Program-made: the position numbers and the translations under genes
Source: Ophthalmolycus amberensis
Lineage: Eukaryota > Chordata > Actinopteri > Perciformes > Zoarcidae
Direction: 5' to 3'
Length of the DNA stretch: 64,000 bases
Assembly: GCA_024529925.1 (NCBI GenBank)
Contig: JAFEUB010000804.1
Coordinates: 258,501 to 322,500 of the forward strand
Notes under the pieces: model-generated
What the model saw: only the letters and a program-made list of their open reading frames with translations
Told to the model about the DNA's origin: nothing
Databases searched by the model: none
In this document: piece after piece, positions 25,528 to 37,500 of the stretch
Position numbering within the stretch: the stretch's first letter is position 1
Layout of the letters: each line of letters opens with the position of its first letter

Positions 25528-28500
25528 TTCTTATATTCTTTTATTTTATTTTATTTTATTTTATTGTCAGAACAGTGAAGAAAAGGTTACCCTGAAAATA
25601 CACACTCCGGTACAGTAGTTGGCGGTATACACCTATGCAAGTTGGTTGCGATCCGCCAATGGAATTTAAAGAAGAAGAAGAAGCCCCTCCATGTACAGCT
25701 TCTTATCACTCTATGTACCAACGTACATTTCTAACAAATGCCACACATATTACAGTCAATCAGCGTTGCATATGTGTCTGACCTAAATACCTTTTGTTGT
25801 TCAGTCTTTGTTCATCCTGCATTGCTACCGGTTCAACCGGTATACCGCCCAGCCCTACTTCACAGTCAGTGAGAGCAGACTCTTCTGAACACGCGTCTAT
25901 GAAATATTTGTCACAATGTCGCACATGTGGGAAATACAGCAGTTTCTGCTGTATTAGGCTTCTGTTTTCCTTGTGACATGTTTTGGGGCAGTTATTATTG
26001 GAGTCAATGGAGAACTGGATGGCTCTCGGCCAGTTTGGAGCTCGTTGAACAATATGAATAATTCTGTTTATTGGATAGATGTATTTAGTGATGGAGGAGG
26101 AGTTGTCAGTGTGTTGAGGATGACATTTGATACCAAGTGTGGAAATTGTGTGCGTGGGAAGAGTTTAAAGTTATTTTGAGAAAAGCTGAAGAGCTGATGC
26201 TCATCACTTGTTCCTTTGTGTCTCCTGTGCAGCGGTCAGGATGTTGCCACTATACTGCACCTGGTTCACAACCTCATTCATGATGAGGAAGAGGAGGAGG
26301 ACTTGCCCAGTCAACAGTAAGTAGAACTCATCAGTGAGCAACAATACATGAGGATAGTCTGTCAGCGTTTTGTACCGCAACTGTTCCAAATGAGCCATGT
26401 AGTGTCATGTTGAATCCAAATCCATACCCGAATATGTAGCGATGAGTAAGATGGTCTTAGTCCTTTAAGGTGTCATGAATCTTGTCAGGCGTCTAGTTCC
26501 TCATCATAAAATCAGTACATGCATGGCTCAAGCTGATATGAACCAAAGCCAGACTGGCCCGATCGGTAGAAGGAAGAAGAACTGTTACAACTACAGCTAA
26601 TGTAGTTACTCCTCCATGGAAATAACGGAATGGAGGAATACGGTGTGTGATGAAGCTGCTCTTTGTCTCCAGTAGGATGCAGCATGTGGGTGAACAGGGT
26701 CACATGGCCCTGCTGGGTCACAGCCTGGCCGCCTACATCTCCGTGTTGGACAGAGAGCGACTGAGGAAGCTGACCACTCGCATCCTGTCTGACACCACAT
26801 TGTGGCTCTGCAGACTGTTCAGGTAGACCTGTGGCTACAAGCCCAGTACAGCTTAGGATCTAAACTGACCACTCATACTGTACTGTATTACAACTCAACA
26901 TATTGGTGGAGCTTTCTGCTCTCAGTACTCTCCATTCTCACTGTCCCTCAGGTACGAGAACGGTTCAGCCTACTTCCATGAGGATGACCGGGACGGCCTC
27001 GTCAAAGTGTGCCGGCTGGTCATTAACGCCCGTTATGAGGAATATGCCTCTGAGGGCTATTCAGTCCTCAGCTCCAGACAGCCCGTCATCTACCAGAGCG
27101 CCTCCGGCAGGTCTGGACTGGGGCAGCATCTGTGCAGCCAGGTAGGAGGGGCGGAACACAAACTCTCACATGATGAAGGTTAAAGGCTCTGTGTGTTCCT
27201 ATGCTACCACTGGGATTTTAGAAATATTGGAATTGTACACTTGAAGGGGCTTTAAAAAGAAAAGATTCCACACGGGCTTATTTACCTGCAGACGGTCTCT
27301 GTTGAATGTCAGCAAAGTAAGGTATTTAACAGATGTCCTTTTAGCAGCACGACTAGTATTGTTGAGACGTTTGCACACTACATCTATGACTGTAATAGTT
27401 TCAAAGTGTCTGATCTCAGTATTCAGTATTATATATGCAGATTACACTGTCTGTTATCCAGCTGCATACACAATAGAACGTGAGCATTATTTTAATGCTA
27501 GTCTCTGTCATCAGCTCGGCCTGCCTCTCTCTAGTCTGTGTACAGTCCCATGCAACACCATCTTTGGATCCCAGCACCAAATGGTAAAAGAATCCAAATG
27601 AAAATCACTTTGAAAACAAACTGTCAGCTAGTTGAAAATAATTAGTTTTGACTCGTATCCTGTTTGTGTGTCAGGACGTTGCCCTGTTGGACAAACTAAT
27701 CAAAGAGGACATAGAAACCGGAAAGCTCCCGTTGCTGTTGATCGCCAACGCAGGTGACGGATAAACACAGTTCAGACACTTTACGTTTCACTTTGTACAC
27801 AGGTGGTACTGAATATATTCATTGAGAGGCAAATCAGTTGCTTCTGAGACTTTCTTACTGCTGATTTTTTCCCAGGTACCCCTGGGGCAGGACATACAGA
27901 CAAGTTGGCTCGTCTGAAGGACCTGTGTGATCAGTACAACATGTGGCTCCATGCGGAGGGGTGGGTCAATTCTTTATGATGTTGAAGATAGGATGATTAT
28001 GTTAAATGGAACGTGATGCCGTGGTTTTCACTGTGGTTTCGCTCAAACACACAGACTGAGGGAGCTGTTGTGTGAAATATATTTGTATATATGTCGTAGT
28101 GCGGTATATGTTGTGGCGTACACAAGTCTACTGTCAGCAAACCTGTGGAAATCACTGCTGTAAGGTTCACTTCTAACATGCTGTTGTGTTTTCTTCTTCA
28201 GGGTCAACCTGGCAACCCTGGCACTGGGTCAGGTCACCTCTGCTATCATGGTAAGCTAATGACAGACGCGTTCAATATACAGTACGTCCTGTTCTTCACC
28301 ATGCTCATTGATTAAAGGACAGCTTCACATTATAATAAGTATCTTAAAATGACAATGACATGCTATATGTCCATTGAAAGGATGAATGGTCCTAATTGTT
28401 CATCCTGATCCACAGACACAAACCAAGACTGTGGGCTTTGTCCTCCATTACTCACATTGGAATCACATTAGGAAACCAGTATGGATAGGTGGAACAGGGA

Positions 28501-31500
28501 CCAAAACCTCTATTTACATACACATGGGCATGTGAATATTGTTTTAAGAGAAACCTGAAAAAATGTGAACATTTCCATCAAGTGTTAAGATGCTAAATTA
28601 ATTTCAAAACCCAGCGCTGTGGCAGCTTATGACAGAACAAAAACTCATCACTTTTACAGATGAATGAAGCCAGCAATGTGACAAATAGCACATCTGAAAG
28701 GAGGTAAAGCACATGTGCACAGTGTAAAAAACACCTGAAACCGAGAGATGGCAGTGTTGAAGAGTGTCCACTCTGAGCTACTGTCTCACGTCATTTTGAC
28801 TGTAGGAGCCAGACACCCAGGAAAAGCCATCTTATGTTGACTGTCTCTTGTGACGTGTGTTTATCAGTGAACGTTGTTCTTTTCCCTCAGGCAGCCAGCA
28901 GGAGTGACAGTATGACACTGACACCAGGTCAGTGGTTGGGACTCCCTGCTGTTACTGCTGTCACCCTCTACAGACATGAAGACCCTGCACTGGTAGGCTC
29001 ATCTCATTTCATACACATTGATTCAACACAGTGATGCGTGTTTTTGGAAGTTTGTGGCAGTTTTTGGTTGTCCAATCCTATTTTCCGCTTACAGTCCAAC
29101 TTTAACTTGAAGTACCCAAGTTAAGATTTGTTCTAAAGGTTTCATTCGTTGTATTGGGATTAGCTCTCAATGATACTGTCTTTGTCTTTCTCTAAACTAG
29201 TGCCGTGCCTGTTTGGGGTGTGGGCCGATTGCTTGGCCCCCAGAAGCGTGCTTGCAGCGTTATCGAGAACCGTTCATCGGTCACAAGGCTATTAAATGAA
29301 GGCTGAGACACGGCCTCTGACCCCATCGGAGCTATGGGCTTTGACACATGCACAGTGTAACTAGGGCTGTGATGTTGGAGTGTTTCAGGAGATGACGCTA
29401 GAAATGAAGGGATGAGGTGCAAAGTGCTCTTTGGGTGCGCTCGGCCTGATGCAACGTTTTGGGCAAGAAGTGCCTATGAGGATTGAAATAGAGTTTTGTT
29501 GCATATTACAGGTTCAGTAACTCCAGTCAACAAACAGAAAGGCGTGCTGGAACCCAAATAACCAAATGCATAAAGTTGAGGTTGAGTTGATTTATTCAAA
29601 TTCAGATACGGCGAATAGTCGGTCAACTCGCCGAGCTGTATCCTTCATGCAACGCGTGGCCGGATCAAGGATCCGTCGACTTCACATATGTCAACAGATC
29701 CAGTGCTGACCTTTAGTCAACAGAGCCCTGAAGCCCCGCCCCCACTGCTACACAGAGCGCTGTCTGTTGTTTATTAAGAGTTTATTCATATTGAACGTGT
29801 CACCTGTCCAAATTGCACCAACCGTAACACTTTTGTAACACGGTTGTCGAGCTATGCGAAGGACACACACACACACACACACATACACACAGATTCCTTG
29901 CTTCATAGTTGGATGACTCACTGCTCCGCTATGTCTTGTGTCTCAGTCTCTGGCAGCAGGTTTGACCTCCAGCCAGCCGGTGGCCAAGCTGCGAGCGCTG
30001 CCTCTGTGGCTCTCGCTGCAGTACCTCGGTCACAGTGGAATTATCCAGAAGATCAGACATGCTACCGCTCTGGTGAGCATCTCTCCACTTAACCAAAAAC
30101 TGACTTTTAACATTTCAATATGTAAGTGTGTTTCCCAACAAATCTTTTTTAATGTTTAACCAATTTAAACGTTGGTATAAATGAAATGTGGCACACAGGT
30201 GTCATATTATGAAGTTGAGCAATAAAATCCTATTCTTTTCTTTGGTAGAAAGTCAGTCGTTTCACCTTATCTCTCTCCCCTCCAGAGCCAGCAACTCCTG
30301 CAGAAACTAAAAGCTCTGGCCTCCATCAAAACATCGGTAGGTGTTCTTTCTATGTTCCATGAATAATAGCAGAATGTTTACCACAATAAAAGGTGAACAG
30401 AGTTTTTGTGAGAACCTGCACAAACCGGAAGATACCAAGTCAGCGATACCCCACTGTGAGGGAAGTGATAACAGTAAAGAAATCACCAACAAATATCCAC
30501 AAAGGGATATTTCTGTGTTCACCTTAGACTTTGCATTATGCCTCAGTGAAAATGGAGCCCCATTGTGTATGTGATGGCGCTGCAGTCACCTATCGCAGCA
30601 CTGCCCTCTACATGCTGCTCTGCCTGGTTTTGGTTTCGGCTACATACCTGGGATTTGAAAAAGGCCAGTGTTCAGGAAACAGGACATTTTAGGTATGATG
30701 ATCAAAGTATAGAATATATTTTGACATGACAGCCATCATAAAAAAGATTCTCAGATTTGTGCTGATATCTGACTTTGGTTCACATTTGGCACAACAGGCC
30801 TTATCTCTAAATCGGGAGAAGAGCGAGTTTGTTGCTGTCCGTTTTACTGCCATTTCCACATTCCCTTATATTGTCTTGAGTAGCTAAATCACAACTTATG
30901 CATTTGTTACTGAAAACATATACACATGTTAAATAGTTTATACATAAGACCAAATAAAAGCATTTAGCCCTACCTTTTCAGCCCCACCACACCACCATGA
31001 AACTAGAGCCTTTGTCTCTGTGTAGACCTAAAAACATTCATTGGAGAGCATCATAGTATATTTACTCCCCCTAAATGCTAGAGGACCTGATTAGATTTTG
31101 GCACAACTTGTGATCTTATGATATTATCACCACCCACATGAAATTCAAACACGCATATTGACATAGAAATGTTGGTTAATTAATAATGTTATTTGCATGA
31201 TGGACAGCTGAGGTACAATGTTTCTGTTTGATACGAGGGTCGACGCCTCTCCATGTATTCATAAATAACATGTATGACATGAAAAAATGACCTCCAGCTG
31301 TTCCATGTGTGTTGATAGGATGTGCTTCAGACAGAGATCTCTCTCGTCGAGGCTTTGACCACGGTAAAACCAGAGTTGTTTTTACACTAAAACACTCTCA
31401 GGGCGACAGACTTTGCTTCAAGGATTGTTCATTGGGATACACTAAAGGCACATACTGCATCCATGCAGTCACTGAGATGTGATGTGAATACTCCCCAGCT

Positions 31501-34500
31501 GGGATGAGTAGCGTTGTACATTAACACAACTGTAATACATATGCAGTGAACAATCAGAGTGTTGGGGATCAGGATCATTACACAGTGGTACTCAAACTCA
31601 CAGCTGCTCGTTAAAAGAAGGATGGAATTCAGTTTGGTCATGGTCAGCAGCATTCACTGTGAAGATGCTCCAGTTTGAGTTTAAAGTACCACTGTGTGAG
31701 TAAGATGTGACTGTATGAGCACAGGTCCATATGTGAATCTATTGCTGTGTGTGTGTATAACTGTAGTTATAGTCAGTGTGGGTTGCCTTGATTCCAGGAT
31801 GTCCTGGGCTCTCTCATGCTCTCTATTGTAGGTGGGACCAAGCCTCTGCCTGTCTCCCCTACTCCCCCCTTCCCCCTTGTCCTCCCTTCTCGTCCTCTTC
31901 TTTCTTCCTGTCACTCCTGACTATTTTCCTTCACTCACGTCAGCTCAGCGGTATTTGGGTCTCCATTGGCTGATGGACTGTTCACTTCTTCCTAATTGTT
32001 TAGGATGTGGACCACTCAGGCATGTTCTTTGAGGTACTTCAGGGAATGCCTCTCCCCAGTCATTATGTTTTGTTGCCTTTGGAAGAAAGACAAGGGTCAT
32101 AAATAATTAATGATGGGTCATGTGCTGTTGCATTTCATTACTTCCTTTTCTTTAAAATCCAAATACCTCTTGGTGATGCCCCCTGTTAAAATGCTTTCCA
32201 CAGCAGCAGAGTGGAAGGTTTTTAGGACTCCCAAACGTCCTGAACACAGCTGACATTAACATGTGTCTTAGAGTATGGTACGACTGCTGGTGACCACTTG
32301 TGATCAGATCTCACTTCGCAGCTCTGTCTTCAAACAAACATTTACATCATTTCCGCTTGCAAAGACTAAATACGTTGTTGTTTAGCCTGCTGGGTTAAAC
32401 GAGTTAACCAGCGTGAGGCAACAATGCACTTTGCATGCGATCCGCCAGTAAAGCCGAAGAAGATGAAGAAGAAAGCACTTCCTGTGCCAGGTCTGCCGAG
32501 AAAGATAAAGAAGAAATCAAGACAATACACACCTGGTCTATTGCTTGGCTGTTGAGTAGGCGGTCTTTACCAGGACACATTCACTTACAGTGCTAATAAT
32601 GTGACCACCTCGGAATGTGGTCTGAGTGATTGGATCTCAATGTGTCCTCGCATGCATCTCGGGTGCATTCACACCTACTTTAAGCTGTCACCTGAGACGC
32701 ATGTTATTGCCAGGTATGAACAGGGTCGGACAGACTTTGATTTTCTTCAGCTAATATGTGAACATGTCAGATTATCTGTGAGGTGGACTCCCAGGTACCT
32801 TAAGGTGCTCGCCCTTGTGTCCTAGGGTGTTGGGGTGTGGAGCTCTTCTGCTCCTTTCTCCTAAAAGCCACAACCAGTTCCTTGGTTTTGCTGACGTTCA
32901 GTAGATGGTTGTTGGCCTGGCACCATCGTGTTAGCTACTTCTTCCAGGTAGGCCTTATTGTTGTTACATGATGATGAAGCTGGAGCTGTTTCTGACCACA
33001 TGCGTGTAACTTGAGTACAGCAGGGAGGTGAGTACACAACCTTGGGGGACACCAATGTTGAAGATGATTGCTTCGAAGTGCGACTCACCACCTAAGTTCT
33101 GGCAGTCAGAAAGTTCAGGATCCAGGCACGGGAGGAGGTGTTGGGTCCCAGGTCGATCAGCTTAGTTTACAAAACGGTCCACAAATCCGAAAAGAACATT
33201 TCAGGGTTTTATCCTCTTTCATTGAACCCTAGCTGGCTCTGCTCTTCTGAATCACAGCGCCTGTCTCCGAGTTGTTATTAGTTAATGATTCAAATATATC
33301 TGTTGTGCTCATTGACATCTGTACACCTGGTTAGAAAGGATGGAGATGACATCAGTGCAGCTGTATAGGTTGTTATGAATCAAGTCCTCTTACACAAATA
33401 ACAACTCTTAAATCTGAATATTTATACTATCATTGTGAAAAAGAAAGTTGCTTGCTCTAACACTCAAAATAAGAGTGATCCTGAAATGTTTCAAGATTAA
33501 ATATTAACAGTAATGACACTCAATTAGAGTTATGTGGACAAAAGATCTTCTTGCGGACACAGTCATAGTGTTTGCACAAGTCATAGCACAACTTGTGCTA
33601 TGACTTGTGCAAACACTATGACTGTGTTGCTCAAACAGAAGAAAAGTGATGATGAGTGGTGATCTTCTTTGCTCTTTTCTTGCTTAACAGTTCTTTGTCT
33701 GAGCTGATGTATCTTCTTCCTGCTTGGTTGAACACATCTTACCGCTTGTATGTATGGGCTGCTGTGTACTTGAATCAGTTTTAGCTGTGCCCGTTGCTCC
33801 GACACGACTCCTGCTTCATATAATGCTGGTTTTCTGCTGTGGTTTTATACTATTGATTCCAGTTCTGATTTAATTTGACCCCTCTTCACCCCTCTGGTCT
33901 GTGGGTCCCCCACTGAAAGGAGGCAACCCTGGCGCTGGTGCATGTACATCAGCCCACCAACAGTTTCTCTGATAGATGAATTAAAACCCTCACTATGATT
34001 CAAATGAACTAGGTCACAATGTGTCCGCTGTCCACATCCAAAGGCAAAAGTGTTACAACCTCTTCTGAGTGGCCACACTTGAAGAATACGTCATAGAGAA
34101 GGGCAAGCTGGGATAAACGGCACACATTTCCAGAAGGTGTCGTCTTGAAGGCATTCAAGGAATGTAGACCTTCACAGTAGTGGTAGTGTGAAAAGTGAAG
34201 AATGAAAAAGAGAGCAGTTCAAATTCTACCTACTTTTACAACTCCACACACCTGGCCAACCGATGCCTGGGTGGGATTCAGACAGCAGCAAGCACTGGGC
34301 CTGAAGCATGTTGAAGCCTTGAAGCCTGTCCTGGGTGCAGAGCCATTTTCCTATTGATGGGTCAAACATACTGCACTCATTGTTCTGGTATTGTAACTTG
34401 ACAACACCCCATATGCTCGTGGATTATTCATGACCCTCACATCCACACCCGAGACGCACTAGCCTTCATCTCAGCCCCACCCAGGCATGATGCTTTTCTT

Positions 34501-37500
34501 AACTTTTCACCTGAATGTCCTCAATAATGGGCTTCACTGTAGTTTGTTTCCTGTCTTAGTGGTTCAGAAATGCACCACATGCAACTTCACTGACATTTGT
34601 TTGCAGAGTTGTATTCTGGTTAAATGGCATAGCATAGCACAATTTGACCCAAAAAACAAAGTGATGCTTAACAGGTGACACCAACTCTGGGTGACACAGT
34701 CAGAAACACAGACATGTCCAGGTGCTGCCTGCCTCAGTGCCCTGGGTGCATGGTTCATAGACTTTCTTTTGAAATAGTGTACAGTCATAATGGAGTAGTT
34801 AGGTTTTAGCTGCTCCATACCACTGAGAGGCAAGGACTCGATCACTTCCACAATGACCAGTTTGACAAATCAAACAACAAATATGTATCGTACAGTTACA
34901 GTCACCACTGACATTACATGTAGTAGCTTCAGACACAAAGCAAATTCAACATCGCACCCTTTCAATGATGGTAATAGTTGTGCATGTCATTGAGCAGATC
35001 ACTGGTTAAGTATGAGGAGAACGATCCCTGAGCATCAGATGTTCACAGTGTCTTTGTTTGTCCAACAGGTGGAGGATGAACTCAGCTCTCCTGTGGTGCT
35101 TTTCAGGTTTTCCCAGGAAATGAGTTCTGGTAAGGTTCACCCTCCCTGGACCCGAAATAATGAGCCAATGTTCATGAAGACTGTTTGTCAATCACAAACA
35201 GTGATGTACTACCGGACGTCGATGCTGACCTTATTTATTGTCATGTTAGCTGTTAAAACCGAAAGTAATAAGATATTATTAGCTCAAAGGTCCATTTACT
35301 AGTTTTCAATCGGGTCTCATGGTCATCATTAGCTTTGTTGTCATCACATGACTTCAATATGGAACATCAGTCACATGATTCTGGTGGTCCTGTCTGTCCC
35401 GATCTTCTTATATTTCTGTGGGGCAACTTTGGTTCAGAGGTAGAGCGGGTCTTTCACGAAGCGGGAAATCACTAGTTTGATCCCAGAGTCTTCCAGTCTG
35501 CATGTCGAAGTGTCCTGAAGCAAGATACCGAACTGTGTGAATGATTTGATTCGACCCTGGTGGGCAGGTGGTACCTTATATAGCAGCCTCTGCCATCGGT
35601 GTGTGAATGTGTGCCAATGTTGACATGTAGTGTACAGCGCTCTGAGTGGTTGGAAGACTAAAAAGGCCTCATACAAACTCCATTTACCACCTGTCATGTT
35701 GTAGGTGGTGATTAGGGTTAAAGGTCTGTGTGAGTGGGTTTTCCTGTGTCATGCCAACAGTAAAGCATCCTGAGACCATTCCTGTGTGGGGTTGCTTCTC
35801 AGCCAAGGGAGTGGGCTCACTCACAGACATGAATAAAGAATGGTACCAAAACATCCTCCGAGAGCAACTTCTTGTCAACACTGCAAATATTGACTCTTTG
35901 CATAAACTTAATGTAATTGTCAATAAAAGCCTTTGACACTTACGAAATGCTTGTAATTATACTTCAGTATATCATAGTAACATCGGACAAAAATATCTAA
36001 AAACGCTGAAGCAGCAAACTTTGTGAAAACCAATACTTGTCATTCTCAAAACTTTTGGCCACGGCTGTAGTCTTCAGCTTAGAAGACCACAAGACGCTTG
36101 AAAGCTCAGTTGAAGCTAAGTTGACACATACTATTCCCAAATGCTCAGAAATGTACTTTAATGCCCAAAGATAAGAACGAAATTTAGAGGTTATTGAGAT
36201 ATCAGGATAATAATCTCACTATAATCATAGTACATTGTTGTATTCTTACTTTAGTCGCCATTTCCCTTTTTGTGTTCATAGCATCCAGTGGGGGCTCAGG
36301 GGAAGGTTACTGTGCTGGGGAGAAAGAGGTGCTTGATGCCTTCAACAGATGGGTGAGTAAACATGCACTGTAACTTGTGCCTATGCTTGTTAAAGCTGCA
36401 ATAATTCATATTTTGATATAAATGACGTGACTAGGGATAGGTATTGTTAGGATTTTATCGACAATAGTGCTCCACGATTCGGCTTTATTGGTTCGGTTCC
36501 TTATCGATACTCTTATCGGTTCTTTTTGATGATATTGTGAGAAAAAAAGACAATTAAGAAAAGAATCCACATTGCTTTATTATTCTTGTATTAAACAAAT
36601 GGCCTTTCTTTAGCAGCAATACAAGAAGTTCCAAAATCATTCAAATACATTTGCAGATAAACAATTAGCTGAGTAATTATCTTTCATTCATTAGCCTGTT
36701 CTTACTACTCTGTATGGCATCACTGACGTTACCTGCAGTGGACGAGGATGGACGGCTGCTCCACAATCAGTAGAAAACTGAGCATTTCTGCAGATTTATG
36801 TTCTGCTTGTAAGCCAAACGTTGTAATATATTACTGCTATTACCTCCCTTTTTATTGCATTTGTATCAACGAGAGTTCTCAGCATCGACTGGAGTAAAAT
36901 GTAGCCACACTTTGGAACCTTTTCTTCGCTCTGCCATGATGTGTGTCTCGCACTGTACTGAGCCGGAGTCTGTGTGTCAGAGTAAAGCACAAAGATACAG
37001 AGAGAGGAGGTTTGAGACGAGGACTAAAGTACCGATAGCAGAACCGTGAACTCTGGACCGCAGCAATACTCTGAGTTTTTACTCACTTGGAACCGATTGC
37101 TGTCTAGAGCCAAGTTTCAGGGGGTCATCCCGAGACAGGACTATGCCTGAAGGTGCAACCTGTAAGATCTGACCAGAATGTGAGTCAAAACATGAACAAA
37201 AATAACTAAAATGTTCAAAAGAATGTGAAGAACAGTGTTCAAAGTTCGCTTTATTGTCAATTCCACAATACAGAGGAGTTGAAAAAACGTTTCTCTCCAG
37301 TCCAACATATGAAGTGAATACAGTGCAAATAGATAAAAACAACATATATATTCAGAAAAAAACTATCATTTCTGTATTTAGCAGCAGTCAGACATAGGGA
37401 GTCTGAAAGAGAGGAGGGAGAGTGTTGACGTTGTGTCAAATAGGTCAATGTTTGTGCTGCAGCGATATCTCCTGCTAACCAGCTAGCCCCGGCCCGTCCT

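Larger units (their letters stand above)
25051..25856. mobile_element. hAT-like non-autonomous DNA transposon in pdxdc1 intron, split by a LINE fragment
   Basis: The ends AGGGCTGGGCGGTAT and ATACCGCCCAGCCCT are a 15-bp inverted pair of a kind common in fish hAT MITEs. The interior has repeated CACGGTAT and CCGGTTCAACCGG elements. No clear 8-bp duplication flanks it, so the class is inferred from terminus type. The nested LINE occupies 25279-25683. Confidence 0.6.
30337..35068. other. pdxdc1: Longest pdxdc1 intron
   Basis: 4.7 kb containing the candidate cassette exon, an I-LINE 3' fragment, the minus-strand LINE RT relic and the 71-bp palindrome. The sequence GACCACCTCGGAATGTGGTC at about 32603 and a related GGCCACCTCGGCACGTGGTC at about 42602 suggest a further short dispersed element. 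The remaining sequence is unassigned. Confidence 0.5.

Noticed and set aside
25313..25528. Tyr-Ile repeat frame on the minus strand
   Set aside because: Translation of the (TA)n tract in the truncated LINE.
33557..33627. Palindrome as a microRNA precursor
   Set aside because: A one-base loop and fully paired 35-bp arms do not fit a pre-miRNA.
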